A stretch of 64,000 nucleotides of DNA from positions 124,001 to 188,000 of the forward strand of contig NZ_JAIMJA010000003.1 in NCBI RefSeq assembly GCF_021295315.1, read 5' to 3'. Both the position numbers and the translations under genes were made by a program. The DNA is from Motilimonas cestriensis (lineage in GTDB: Bacteria > Pseudomonadota > Gammaproteobacteria > Enterobacterales > CBDFNC01). This document shows, in pieces, positions 45,847 to 55,579 of the stretch. Below the pieces are notes generated by a model. It saw only the letters and a program-made list of their open reading frames with translations, ran no database searches and was not told the origin of the DNA. Position 1 is the first letter of the stretch. Each line of letters opens with the position of its first letter.

Positions 45847-46862
45847 TTGCTGTCCTTAGCTAATATTTGGCTATAACGGTGCATTTTTTTGGTCCGACTG
45901 ATTATTTTCATTTTTGTTTCAAACCGACTTGGAAAAACATATATAAGCCGCTGTAGAAAAAGTTTAAACAGGGCTGGGTAAGGCAACGGGTGACTGGGAT
46001 CGCAATACTTTCTATATAATGCGTGCCAGTCACTCAGCTGATAAAAGCTACATTTGCCTCGAGTACGGTTAGCTCTTGATTTACCTAGAAATTTTTGACA
46101 AAGCGCGAGGCCGATTTTTTCTGGCTCTGCAATAATAAGATTGTTAGCAATAAAGGCTTCACTGGCCTTTAGTTTGTCACCCGCTAGATCGTGCAAATGC
46201 AGCAACTCAATTTGCTGGTTGAATTGTTTTAATCCTTCCTGCCAAAACATTTGCGTACAATCAATTGGGAAATCAGGGTAGTGCGGGCTGACCTGGTGTT
46301 GCTGCGATAAGTCATAGTTATCTTGTAAGGGGATATCCCAAAGTTTTAATAAGTCTTGGGTCAAACCGAAGTAAAAAAAGTCGCTAAGGTGATAAGCAAC
46401 GGGTTTTCCTTTAGCGTATTTGCGACTAAAGGTATTGCTGATCACTATGCGCTGCTGAAACACGCTTTGTTCTGCTTGTCGAATCAGTGGCTGCTCAAAT
46501 AATGCAACAAAGTCATTTGATATTAGGTAGTTGTCGGTTCTTATTTTTAGTGCATATTTAGTGCTCACGGCTGCTAACCCGTTCAGTGTCGACACAATTT
46601 GGCGATTGTTATTGAATAACTTAGGCTTATCGGGTGCGGTAAAATAGCGGATGTTGGTACCTGGATCTTGATTTAGCAATAATTGGTCGAAATCCAAATT
46701 ATTAAGATCTTGGTCTTCCCAGGTCGATAAGATAATTTTTGCACCCGGTAGGTAAGTTCGAATTGATTGCAAGCAACGCTGAGTAATGCCTTCATCCATG
46801 GCTCTTGCAGCATAGTTTTGCACCGGGCCTTGAACCACAACGGTAATGTCTTCAAATCTCAT
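45843..46862 (-). CDS. WavE-family LPS biosynthesis protein (copy 2)
   Basis: A 339-residue WavE paralogue: ITVVVQGPVQN, ITQRCLQSIRTYLPGAKIIL and LKIRTDNYLISNDF correspond to the same places in copy 1. It has a longer basic C-terminus. The two paralogues flank the nucleotidyltransferase gene and probably arose by duplication followed by divergence. Confidence 0.85.
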   Translation of the reverse strand: MRFEDITVVVQGPVQNYAARAMDEGITQRCLQSIRTYLPGAKIILSTWEDQDLNNLDFDQLLLNQDPGTNIRYFTAPDKPKLFNNNRQIVSTLNGLAAVSTKYALKIRTDNYLISNDFVALFEQPLIRQAEQSVFQQRIVISNTFSRKYAKGKPVAYHLSDFFYFGLTQDLLKLWDIPLQDNYDLSQQHQVSPHYPDFPIDCTQMFWQEGLKQFNQQIELLHLHDLAGDKLKASEAFIANNLIIAEPEKIGLALCQKFLGKSRANRTRGKCSFYQLSDWHALYRKYCDPSHPLPYPALFKLFLQRLIYVFPSRFETKMKIISRTKKMHRYSQILAKDSK

Positions 46863-46894
46863 TTGCTTGTACCTGTAAGTCTATATTCTAGTGG

Positions 46895-47839
46895 CTACCA
46901 AGATGAATGTGCGGCTTTTTCTAACAAATCGAGATGTGCAGTTGCCATTTTTTCCGCGCTAAAATGTGACAAAGCATGTTGTCTGATAATGTTAGGGTCG
47001 AGAGTAGCCGTTTTATCTATGGCAGCAATAAACTCAGCTTCATCATTACAAACAAATCCGGTCACGCCGTCAATGATGAGTTCATTCATTGCTCCACGGT
47101 TATAGGCAATGACGGGAGTGCCCGACATCATCGCTTCCACCACCGTTAACCCAAACGGCTCTTCCCAACTAATAGGTACCCATAACGCCTTAGCATGCTT
47201 TAATAAGTCGCGCTTTTCTTGTCCATCGACATAACCGACCGGTTTTATTTTGGGGTGCCAAGAAAACCAGGTTTCAGGTGAACCAAGCCGATGGCCTCCA
47301 GCAATGATCAGGGACTGACTGGTTTTCTTGGCAATGCTAATCGCCTGTGCGACGCCCTTTTTACTGCGCTTAACTTTAGCAAGAAACAATGAAAAATCGG
47401 ATTTTTTGGCATGGAACTCGACGCTTTCAACGGGGATACCATTGTGTACATAAACCTCAGCGTTCGCTTGTTGAGCATGAGATTTAGACACATAGACACA
47501 ATTGGGAGTGTTTGCCGCGCCAGCATGGACCACTGAAACAAATTTGTTAAATCTTTGTTTTAGCGCGCTGGCTAACTCGTCACTTAAGCCGCCATGATAT
47601 TCAATATCGGTGACGTCCTCAGGGATCGCTTTAATCAAGGCATCAATATCAACATTTTTGACATCACAGGCCACATGTTGGTAACTGCTATTAGATGCTC
47701 CCCGTGGAGATAGGGCTGTTACTTTGCAGCCCAGTTGACTTTGTGCGCTCGCTAACCAATCAATCAACCGATTTGAGCCGCCGCATGATGGTGTAGGTGG
47801 CAGTGCTTGATCATGTATATGTAATATGTGTCTCGTCAT
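46895..47839 (-). CDS. Family 4 glycosyltransferase
   Basis: A 314-residue GT-B enzyme. HIHDQALPPTPSCGGSNRLI at the N-terminus and, near the C-terminus, PISWEEPFGLTVVEAMMSGT with the conserved Glu pair, then TPVIAYNRGAMNELI. Member of the minus-strand core operon. Donor and acceptor cannot be read from the sequence. Confidence 0.87.
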   Translation of the reverse strand: MTRHILHIHDQALPPTPSCGGSNRLIDWLASAQSQLGCKVTALSPRGASNSSYQHVACDVKNVDIDALIKAIPEDVTDIEYHGGLSDELASALKQRFNKFVSVVHAGAANTPNCVYVSKSHAQQANAEVYVHNGIPVESVEFHAKKSDFSLFLAKVKRSKKGVAQAISIAKKTSQSLIIAGGHRLGSPETWFSWHPKIKPVGYVDGQEKRDLLKHAKALWVPISWEEPFGLTVVEAMMSGTPVIAYNRGAMNELIIDGVTGFVCNDEAEFIAAIDKTATLDPNIIRQHALSHFSAEKMATAHLDLLEKAAHSSW

Positions 47840-47907
47840 TTACTTATATCTCTGATTCTTCATGGGCAGCATGACGTTATGCTATTGGTTTGGTTTTATC
47901 AGGTAAA

Positions 47908-49500
47908 TCATGACAGTTCTTCGGCTAACAGCTGATATAGCCGGAAGGCATTGGCTAATAAGGCATTTTGGCGGTTTTTATCATCTGCATGTAAAGGCAG
48001 CATAGATAAAAACAGCTGGATCTGCATGGCGTAGATTTCACTGCGAGTAAGGCCATATTTTTGCTCAACTTGCGTCATGAAAAATTGTTGTGTGGCTTTC
48101 AGCTCTTTGGGCTGTAACAGCGCAAAATCGATGATGTTTTCAGTGATCGTTAAGTTGAAATATCCCGCGATAATCCAATCATATAAACCAATAATTGAAT
48201 GGCTTAATTTGGCCAAGTCGTAGCGTACATCACCAAAAATAGTCAGTTCTTGCTGCTGGTTTAAACCACGCGGATCAATGGTTTTTATGCTGTTAGTGCG
48301 AAAGTCGTACAAAATATTACTGAAGCAGAAATCGCCATGCATCACCGTACTAGCGTGTTGTATCTTTGGTAAGCAATCTTGACTTAACCGATCCAGTTCA
48401 GTCAGTGATAAAGTGAGACTTTGGTTATAGTGCCATTTTTTTTCTGGGTCTAACTGCTGTGTTTTACAGTACTGCGCTAATCGCGACTGAGTTTTTTCGG
48501 CAAATAGGGTGGCTAAATCCGATACGGGTTGCTGTGACGGCGCGGAATGAAACAAGCATTCATCGATAAAATGTAAGCAGCCGTTAATGATGCGTCGCCA
48601 AACCATGTCTGGTAGGGCTGAAAACACGTAAAGCTCATTGAGCGCAGTGTAGTGTAAATACTCGAGACGATAGGCACAGCTTTCAGCATTTTTATCATGA
48701 GTCGCGCCTAAAAACTGTGGAGTAAAAGTGCGCATCATTGGCGGCAGTTGTTCAAACCAATGGGCTTCAGCTTGGATTTTTATACTTTTGTGGCTCGACT
48801 TTTCAATCCAACGCGGCGTGATGGTAAGCTCATTAAAGGCGCGCTGCGTGGTGTATTTTGCTTTAGAGCGGTAGTAGGTATTGACATGGCCAAAGTCAAG
48901 CCAGTTGTCGATACGAACCGTCGTCAGGCCTACGTGAGCATGGTATAAATTCATACCGCCGTTGAAGTCCCAATGAGCTTGAATAAGGGCTTTAATTAAC
49001 ACTTTTGGCTGACTGCACTTAAAGTAGCCACTGACTACATTGGCGCTATCTAGTTCGCTACGAATTTGGTTGGTTTTGAGTAATTCAGTTTCATCGTGGG
49101 TGACCACTGCCCAGTTGTAACTATTTTCCACTTCACTGATGGCAACAATATCTTCACCTGATGGCAGCTCTGGGATCAGGGTGTCACCAAACAGAATCGA
49201 TAACGGTTCATCTAAGTTGTGGCCGACCAAGTTAAGGGCTGATATTAAAGAGGCGCCCAAAGAAATATCATCGGGGATAGCTAAAATTGTGACGTTGCGT
49301 TGGCGTAACCAGTTGCGGTCAAAGTCACTAATGGCATAGCTTTCTGGTACGGTGAGAAAAACCCGCTTACCCGTTGGCGCGCTGTTAACTTGATGCTGAA
49401 ACAGGCGCTTATTACCTAGCGGTAAAAATGCAGGCGGAATAGTACCAAACTCAGATTCAAGCTCTTGGCTGATATAAGCCGCCGACATAATTAGGAACAT
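47908..49500 (-). CDS. Nucleotidyltransferase fused to APH/choline-kinase-like kinase
   Basis: A 530-residue fusion. Residues about 1-215 resemble a sugar nucleotidyltransferase (FLPLGNKRLFQHQV, LFGDT with Asp106, IDNWLDFGHVNTYY). Residues about 255-530 are an aminoglycoside/choline-kinase-like kinase with catalytic loop MHGDFCFSNILYD (Asp390, Asn395) and metal-binding TIDPRG (Asp409). The start overlaps the HAD gene stop by 10 bases behind AAGGAAAA. A kinase plus nucleotidyltransferase in one chain suggests that it phosphorylates and then activates a small molecule for LPS decoration, similar in logic to LicA/LicC. Substrate not known. Confidence 0.82.
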   Translation of the reverse strand: MFLIMSAAYISQELESEFGTIPPAFLPLGNKRLFQHQVNSAPTGKRVFLTVPESYAISDFDRNWLRQRNVTILAIPDDISLGASLISALNLVGHNLDEPLSILFGDTLIPELPSGEDIVAISEVENSYNWAVVTHDETELLKTNQIRSELDSANVVSGYFKCSQPKVLIKALIQAHWDFNGGMNLYHAHVGLTTVRIDNWLDFGHVNTYYRSKAKYTTQRAFNELTITPRWIEKSSHKSIKIQAEAHWFEQLPPMMRTFTPQFLGATHDKNAESCAYRLEYLHYTALNELYVFSALPDMVWRRIINGCLHFIDECLFHSAPSQQPVSDLATLFAEKTQSRLAQYCKTQQLDPEKKWHYNQSLTLSLTELDRLSQDCLPKIQHASTVMHGDFCFSNILYDFRTNSIKTIDPRGLNQQQELTIFGDVRYDLAKLSHSIIGLYDWIIAGYFNLTITENIIDFALLQPKELKATQQFFMTQVEQKYGLTRSEIYAMQIQLFLSMLPLHADDKNRQNALLANAFRLYQLLAEELS

Positions 49501-49871
49501 GCTTTTTCCTTGGCTAATAGTGCTTCGATTTCAGCAAAGCTCATAGACGCGAATTCAGACGGACGTACCGAACGGTCGTCAATGTAAAAGCCTTCATGAC
49601 CACACCAAGGCTTGCCTACGACCACTTCATCATAAGGCACCTCATGTTTGTCTAACCACGCGGTGATGATAGGCAAGGTATGAATATTGATTAAGCCAAC
49701 ATTGCCTTGATGGGTGCGCATATTACGTGCAGTGTGAATACAAATGCTAAATCCTTGTTCTTTATAGCTGCGTAATTGTTTGATCACGTCTAAGTTAGGT
49801 GAAACATTGGGGTAGTCATTGGTGTCACCTAAGGTGATGGTGCCATCTAAATCTACAACGAGTTTTTTCAT
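49491..49871 (-). CDS. HAD-type phosphatase of polysaccharide synthesis
   Basis: A 126-residue HAD protein with KLVVDLDGTI (nucleophile Asp at residue 7), THTAR-like CIHTARNMRT and a C-terminal GHEGFYIDDRSVRP with the acidic pair. Small HAD proteins of this sort are common in capsule and LPS clusters next to nucleotidyltransferases. It overlaps the fused kinase gene, so the two probably act in one pathway. Confidence 0.85.
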   Translation of the reverse strand: MKKLVVDLDGTITLGDTNDYPNVSPNLDVIKQLRSYKEQGFSICIHTARNMRTHQGNVGLINIHTLPIITAWLDKHEVPYDEVVVGKPWCGHEGFYIDDRSVRPSEFASMSFAEIEALLAKEKACS

Positions 49872-49933
49872 TATTTATCCTTTAATACCAAGACAGCGGC
49901 CAAGGTTTTATCCGATGAGGCCTTTGGAAATAG

Positions 49934-51010
49934 TTAGCCTAACAAACGCTGGAAAAAATCGATATGGCGCTGCACTGTTTGTTTGGCATTGAATTCATTA
50001 TCTAATTTTGTTTTTGCGGCTTGGCTGAATGCGGCAATTTGGGCTCTGTCATTGGCTAGCTTATTCATCGCTTGACCAAAAGCTATGGCGTTTTTGGTAG
50101 GGACGACATAACCGGTTTTAGCATCATCCACTAACTCTGGTGAGCCGCCTGTGGTAGTTACCACAGACGTGGTGCCATTTGCCATCGCTTCAATAATGGT
50201 GCGCGGTAGGCCCTCACCACTAATGGAAGGCTGTACTTGAAAATCGGCCATGGCCATAATGGAAGGGACATCCTGACGATGACCCACTAAGTGGATCCGC
50301 TCGGCCATTGGGCTGGCTGCAATTTCATCTAAATGTGGCTCAAAGCCGCTGCCAACTAATAGCAAATGAAAATCGGGATTGTTCACTTGTTGGCAGGCTT
50401 GGATCAGCACCGAAATACCTTTGCTCGGTCGTACATGAGCTGCGCACACCGCAATAACGTGTTGATCGGTCAAACCAAACTCACTGCGCGGGGTTGGTTC
50501 AACCTGATACCATGCTAATTGGTGGCCTTTATATATGGTGACCACATTATCTTTTATTCCCCAAACACGTTGGCGCACATCTTGGCGCACTGCGTCAGAC
50601 ACACAAACAATACCATCAACTCTCGGATTTAAATGAGTAAGGTAGGCGCTAGGATCATGGCGATATAGCCCTCCCGTTGTACCGCGATAGGTTACAACCT
50701 TTACCATAAGTCCGATACTGGCCAAAATCGCGTTGGGAATAGTCTTAGAATTAAAGGCATAAAAAATATCGTAATCACCCGCTAGTAGCTCTTTACGCAT
50801 CGCTTTAATGGTTTTAATACATATTTTTTTATTGGGATAGCAATCCAGTGTTTTAACGCCACAATCGTTAAAGCGCTGGTTATAGTCCGCACTGCCTTGC
50901 GTCAATACCGTAACGGTATGGCCTTGTTTGACCATTTCAATAAACATTTCAGCTTCAGGGCGAACACTATTCCAAGCGTGTAAATATGAGCTAGCGACGA
51001 GGATTTTCAT
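49934..51010 (-). CDS. Family 4 glycosyltransferase
   Basis: A 358-residue GT-B transferase: ILVASSYLHAWNSVRPEAEM at the N-terminus, VCAAHVRPSKGISVLIQA in the donor domain and GEGLPRTIIEAMANGTTSVV with the E-x7-E motif. The start overlaps the stop of the O-antigen ligase gene by 4 bases. Confidence 0.88.
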   Translation of the reverse strand: MKILVASSYLHAWNSVRPEAEMFIEMVKQGHTVTVLTQGSADYNQRFNDCGVKTLDCYPNKKICIKTIKAMRKELLAGDYDIFYAFNSKTIPNAILASIGLMVKVVTYRGTTGGLYRHDPSAYLTHLNPRVDGIVCVSDAVRQDVRQRVWGIKDNVVTIYKGHQLAWYQVEPTPRSEFGLTDQHVIAVCAAHVRPSKGISVLIQACQQVNNPDFHLLLVGSGFEPHLDEIAASPMAERIHLVGHRQDVPSIMAMADFQVQPSISGEGLPRTIIEAMANGTTSVVTTTGGSPELVDDAKTGYVVPTKNAIAFGQAMNKLANDRAQIAAFSQAAKTKLDNEFNAKQTVQRHIDFFQRLLG

Positions 51011-52287
51011 GGTTGTCCTGTTAATTGAGAGTTATTTTGTTTTAACTGAATGCTGAGGCCCAGTAAAGTGGCTGTGATAAAGGAGTAAAAAACCATACCC
51101 GAGTTATGGCCAAGAAAAACTTGAGTCAAACCATAACCTATAAACATAATACTTGCAGCAATACCCGCTTGATTGACGGCAGTGAGCTCGGGGTTAGATG
51201 TGCCTTTATTTTTCATAAAGATTAAAATGGGGGCCACTAACATGGCAATGAGAACTATAAGGCCGAACAGTCCGCGCAGCGATAGTGCTTCAAGGTATTC
51301 ATTGTGCGCGTGAAAGACTATGGCCTCAGGATTAAGTTGTAATGTTCCGGCTTCGATTTGTTGTTTACGCTCTTCTATCCGTTGCGCTTTACTCAGCCCC
51401 AATATTGGATATTGTTTAATAGTAATAGCTGCACTTTTCCACAGCTCAAATCGAATGCCAATTGAAGTATTTTTATCGCCATTGGTGTATTGCGAAATAT
51501 TATTTATCGCCTCATTTAGCCTTAAATGTTCCCGGACAGCGTCATTAGATGCTGCGCTGCCAATCAATAAAATGAGTAAAACACCGGCGCTTACCAAGGT
51601 TTTAAGTGAGAACTTAGTGTTGGCCAAAACTAAATAAATGACGGCCACAGGCAGTAAAATCCAACCGCCACGGGAGCCAGATAAAAAACTAGCCAACATG
51701 CCTAAAAGGGTTCCAAGTACGCCCAATAATAGCCATGCTGTCTGCTTGGTTTTATAAAAGTACAAAGTGAAGCAAAGGGAAATAATGCCGAATGTCATCG
51801 CCATATTACCGCTCTGTATCGGCATGTAGCCTTTGTGCCACCAAGTAACCCCCTCGGGACCCCAGCGTTCAAATGCCCTTGGCATCAATTGTATTTGAGT
51901 TTGATATAGTGCGATAACCCCGGCAATAATTGAGCCAATCATAAAGCTGATAATTAGCCATTTTAGCTTTGGTGGGTAACAAATTAGCAGTAATAACACG
52001 GGCAGAGCCATGATAATGCGGCTCGTTTGGTCAATATAACTCGCCGATTCACCGTGTATAAGCATGGCCAGCACAAACACCAAAAAATAACTACTAAACA
52101 CCAAGCTGATGAGTCTGACTTGAGGGGTGCTCAAGGTGATTATTGTTTCTTTTAGCAACAATATAGCACACAGGAACAATGGGGCCGCTGCATAGTTATA
52201 GCCTTTACCAAAGCTTAAGCAAATGATGGGAAACAGACAGGTTAATATGGTGACTAGCAAGTGAGTTTTTGACTTCATTAATTTCAT
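51007..52287 (-). CDS. waaL: O-antigen ligase family membrane protein
   Basis: Roughly 426 residues with about ten to twelve hydrophobic helices, the topology of WaaL/Wzy_C proteins. The signature near SGSRGGWILLPVAVIYL and the periplasmic VFHAHNEYLEALSLRGLFG with a conserved His fit ligases that attach polysaccharide to lipid A-core. The start is uncertain: 52287 (MKLMKSKTH) begins right behind the acyltransferase stop, while 52317 would overlap it by 29 bases. Polymerase function (Wzy) is an alternative. Confidence 0.8.
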   Translation of the reverse strand: MKLMKSKTHLLVTILTCLFPIICLSFGKGYNYAAAPLFLCAILLLKETIITLSTPQVRLISLVFSSYFLVFVLAMLIHGESASYIDQTSRIIMALPVLLLLICYPPKLKWLIISFMIGSIIAGVIALYQTQIQLMPRAFERWGPEGVTWWHKGYMPIQSGNMAMTFGIISLCFTLYFYKTKQTAWLLLGVLGTLLGMLASFLSGSRGGWILLPVAVIYLVLANTKFSLKTLVSAGVLLILLIGSAASNDAVREHLRLNEAINNISQYTNGDKNTSIGIRFELWKSAAITIKQYPILGLSKAQRIEERKQQIEAGTLQLNPEAIVFHAHNEYLEALSLRGLFGLIVLIAMLVAPILIFMKNKGTSNPELTAVNQAGIAASIMFIGYGLTQVFLGHNSGMVFYSFITATLLGLSIQLKQNNSQLTGQP

Positions 52288-52288
52288 C

Positions 52289-53239
52289 TTATTGATTATA
52301 TGGATTTTCGCCATCATTTGGCCGAGTTTTTAACAGACGCAAAATCCACATATATTGCTCGGGATGTTCATTAACATAGTTTTCAATGCAAGCGTTCATC
52401 ATGCGAGCATCTTGCTCTTCACTGTCGTTAGGAAAGGGGGTTAAGGCGGGTAAAATATCAAGCTCATACTGACCCGCATTTAAATTGTACATTGCAAATA
52501 CCGGGATGATTTTCGCTTTAGTTAGCTTAGATAGCTTGCCTAAGCCTTTAATGGTGGCTTTTTGCGTGGCAAAAAAGTCCACAAATACACTGTTTTCTGC
52601 TCCGAGATCTTCATCGGGGAGATATAGGCCTAGGTAACCTTTTTTGATGGATTGTAAAAAAGGTTTTATACCAGCGCTGCGCTCATAAATTCGACCTCCA
52701 TATTGAATGCGCTGACGGTGAATTAGCCAGTCAGAAACTTCATTTTTTTGCTTTTTAGCAATCGTGGTCGCGGGGGTGCCACGTGATGCCAGCAACATGC
52801 CTGGTACATCGAGCGCCCAAGTATGGGGGACCAGTAGAATCACATTTTCTTTTTTATCAGTATGGCGCGTTAAATTGTCTAGGCCTTTAATGACTGTGCT
52901 TTGCTCTAACCATTTTTTACTGCGTAAACTAATCGCCGGATAGCCCAATAAATAGCACCCTCCCGTGATAAAGCTCTTTAGTAAAATCGCTTCACGCTCA
53001 GTGTGGCTTTTATCAGGAAAGCACATCTTTAAGTTTACGCGCGCACGTTTATTGGCTTTGCTGTTTAGCTTCATCGCCAGCTTGGCGATGGGCGTGACGA
53101 TAGCCTTGCGCGCGAAGTGAGGTAAAAAGCTAATTAAACTAATCAGTAAAACATAAGCCCAAGTTCCCCAGTACTTTGGCTTTAAAAAGCCGATATGAAA
53201 CTGCGGGTTGTACGCTTTTGGATCGAATTCGGTCTGCAT
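52289..53239 (-). CDS. Late lipid A acyltransferase (LpxL/LpxM type)
   Basis: A 316-residue membrane-associated acyltransferase adding secondary acyl chains to Kdo-lipid A. The HX4D motif is HTWALD, with the supporting LYLPDEDLGAENSVFVDFF region later. One N-terminal membrane helix (WAYVLLISLISFLPHF). The sequence is closer in feel to LpxM (MsbB), but the choice between LpxL and LpxM is not certain. It begins 5 bases after the hldD stop. Confidence 0.9.
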   Translation of the reverse strand: MQTEFDPKAYNPQFHIGFLKPKYWGTWAYVLLISLISFLPHFARKAIVTPIAKLAMKLNSKANKRARVNLKMCFPDKSHTEREAILLKSFITGGCYLLGYPAISLRSKKWLEQSTVIKGLDNLTRHTDKKENVILLVPHTWALDVPGMLLASRGTPATTIAKKQKNEVSDWLIHRQRIQYGGRIYERSAGIKPFLQSIKKGYLGLYLPDEDLGAENSVFVDFFATQKATIKGLGKLSKLTKAKIIPVFAMYNLNAGQYELDILPALTPFPNDSEEQDARMMNACIENYVNEHPEQYMWILRLLKTRPNDGENPYNQ

Positions 53240-53244
53240 CTTAT

Positions 53245-54186
53245 TTATTTATTAATTATCGAGAGGTATTCGGCTACGCCTTCGGCAACGGTTTTAAATG
53301 TTAAATCAAAGCCAGTCGCGCGAAGCTTAGTGAGGTCTGCTTGGGTGAAGTTCTGATAACGGCCAACAAGATGGTCTGGAAAATCAATATATTCAATTTC
53401 GCCTTTACCATGATGTCTTATCACGGCTTCCGCTACTGCTTTAAAGGGTTCGGCTTTTCCTGTCCCTAAGTTGAAGATGCCAGAGTGTTGTGGGTTATTC
53501 ATAAACCAGAGGTTAGCCGCTGCGACATCGCCAACATAAAGGAAGTCACGAGTTTGACCTCCGTCAGCATAACCTTGGGTGCCTTTAAACAGTTTTGGGT
53601 TTTCACCGGCTTTGACTTGGTTATTTAAGTGGAATGCCACGCTGGCCATGCTGCCTTTGTGTTGCTCGCGTGGGCCGTAAACATTGAAGTAACGAAAACC
53701 AACTATCTGCGAGTTGGCCTCTGGCAAAATTTGGCGGACATATTGATCAAATTGAAATTTTGAATAACCGTATACATTCAATGGCGCTTCGTATTGACGC
53801 TCTTCGATAAAGGTTTCGCCATTGCCATAGGTGGCAGCTGATGAAGCATATAAAAAAGGTATTTTTCGATCTAAACAATAATGCAGTAAGTCTTTCGAAT
53901 AAGCGTAATTATTGTCCATCATCATTTTGCCATCCCACTCAGTCGTGGATGAACATGCACCTTGATGAAATATGGCTTCAATAGGCCCTAACTGTTCGCC
54001 GGAGACAATTAAAGAGATAAATTCATCTTTGTCCATATAATCAGCGATTTCTAAATCAACTAAATTCACAAACTTAGTGCCATCGGTGAGATCGTCCACT
54101 GCTAAGATGTCATGATATCCAGCTAAATTCAGTGCTTTAATTATGTTACTGCCGATAAAGCCAGCGCCGCCTGTGACAATAATCAT
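53245..54186 (-). CDS. hldD: ADP-L-glycero-D-manno-heptose 6-epimerase
   Basis: A 313-residue NADP-dependent epimerase making the heptose donor of the LPS inner core. Rossmann motif [10 protein letters not shown] at 6-15, catalytic YGYSK, and [16 protein letters not shown] and [11 protein letters not shown] stretches specific to HldD. First gene of the long minus-strand core operon. Confidence 0.95.
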   Translation of the reverse strand: MIIVTGGAGFIGSNIIKALNLAGYHDILAVDDLTDGTKFVNLVDLEIADYMDKDEFISLIVSGEQLGPIEAIFHQGACSSTTEWDGKMMMDNNYAYSKDLLHYCLDRKIPFLYASSAATYGNGETFIEERQYEAPLNVYGYSKFQFDQYVRQILPEANSQIVGFRYFNVYGPREQHKGSMASVAFHLNNQVKAGENPKLFKGTQGYADGGQTRDFLYVGDVAAANLWFMNNPQHSGIFNLGTGKAEPFKAVAEAVIRHHGKGEIEYIDFPDHLVGRYQNFTQADLTKLRATGFDLTFKTVAEGVAEYLSIINK

Positions 54187-54296
54187 CAGTACCTACCTAT
54201 CTATATGAAACGAAAGATGTGTTTAAAGGTAAATTCTATCACTGTTAAGGGCAAATCCGAACTGTGTTTTATGTCTGGCACGAACGGCTGTTTTCG

Positions 54297-55175
54297 TTAG
54301 TGATGTAAGTTTGTCTGTAGGCGTAAGGGAATTTTGAGATAAGCCACTGGCCTCGCACCATTAATAATATTAACCGCGCTGTTAATGGCTGTGGTTATCA
54401 TCACCTCGGGTTGTTGCACTAAGGTCGCATCATAGATGTTTTGCTCGATACTACTGAGGCCTACCTGAGTGCCATCAAAGCCGATAATGGCAATGCTTCT
54501 AGGTGTTGGTAGCGCAGCCGCGGCGCCTAGTGCCATTTCATCGTTATGAGCAAATATGCCACTGATATGGCGATGTTGCGCTAACATTTCAGAGGTGAGT
54601 ATTTGTGCTTGTAATTGGCTAAAACCAGCGTTGGCTTTGATACTAGTGGGGAGCTGGTAAGCTTGTAGTACATCGGCAAAGCCTTGGCTACGATCTTGGG
54701 TGACGGATATATCGCTGGGACCAGTTAGCTCTAATAGGCTGCCTTGCTGTTTGGTCATAGCAAGTAAAAACTCCGCCGCCATTTTGCCACCCATATAGTT
54801 ATCAGAACTAATATGCTGAGTCACTTTACCGCCATTAACATTGCGATCTAAGCTGATCACCGGCCAATTGGCTTGATTGGCATATTGGATTGTTTTTACC
54901 GAGCCACTGGCTTTGCTGGGGACAATAATTAGTACTTGGGCACCTTGCTGCTGTGCCGCAACGGCTTGTTCAAACTCACTATTACTGTTGCCGTCATTGT
55001 AGATTAATACCAGTTGGTAACCTCGCGATTGGCAATATTCTTTGGCACTGTTAGCCATAGTTTGAAAATAGGGGTTATTTAAATCAGGTAAAGATAAAGC
55101 GAGTTTGATTGGACTAGGCGAGCACGCAGTAAGACATAGCATACCGAGTATTAGTGAAACAAATTTCTGCCACAT
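54297..55175 (-). CDS. RbsB-like sugar-binding lipoprotein, orphan
   Basis: About 292 residues. ATG 55175 is chosen because MWQKFVSLILGMLCLTAC then forms a lipoprotein signal. The mature part is a periplasmic-binding-protein fold of the ribose/galactose type: LSLPDLNNPYFQTMANSAK, IIVPSKASGSVKTIQYANQA, ISLDRNVNGG, GIFAHNDEMALGAAAAL. No permease or ATPase gene lies next to it, so it may serve a distant transporter or a sensor. Divergent from livJ. Confidence 0.82.
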   Translation of the reverse strand: MWQKFVSLILGMLCLTACSPSPIKLALSLPDLNNPYFQTMANSAKEYCQSRGYQLVLIYNDGNSNSEFEQAVAAQQQGAQVLIIVPSKASGSVKTIQYANQANWPVISLDRNVNGGKVTQHISSDNYMGGKMAAEFLLAMTKQQGSLLELTGPSDISVTQDRSQGFADVLQAYQLPTSIKANAGFSQLQAQILTSEMLAQHRHISGIFAHNDEMALGAAAALPTPRSIAIIGFDGTQVGLSSIEQNIYDATLVQQPEVMITTAINSAVNIINGARPVAYLKIPLRLQTNLHH

Positions 55176-55238
55176 ACCAGCCCCATTGATAGTTTTATTG
55201 ATTAAAAATCCCAAGTTCTGCAAATATATCATCTGCAT

Positions 55239-55579
55239 ACAGGGCTGTATTTAACTTTGTACACTAATTATGGCAGTAGGTTTTGACGCTGATTAAAAAT
55301 TTATCTCTGGTTATTTATTTGGCTCAAGTGCTTTGTTAATGAAATGTAAAGCGACTTATGCTGCTTTGGCTAGATTAACTGACTAAAATTGAGTGTTTTA
55401 TTGACGCAAAATATCGATTTTAAAGATCTGATCCGCAACAAATTTTACGCAGTTGGATTTGTTCATCTAATATTCAAGGTGTTAAAAAGGTTAGGTTGAA
55501 GCGAATTGGTTACACTCAAGAGGCGTAACCAGTTTGTTACCAAATAATAATGAATTAAGAATTGATGGAGAAGGGTTGA
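55239..55579. other. Intergenic region ahead of livJ, no gene seen
   Basis: About 340 AT-rich bases between divergent genes; it must hold the liv operon promoter. No confident operator or -35/-10 pair identified. Confidence 0.5.
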
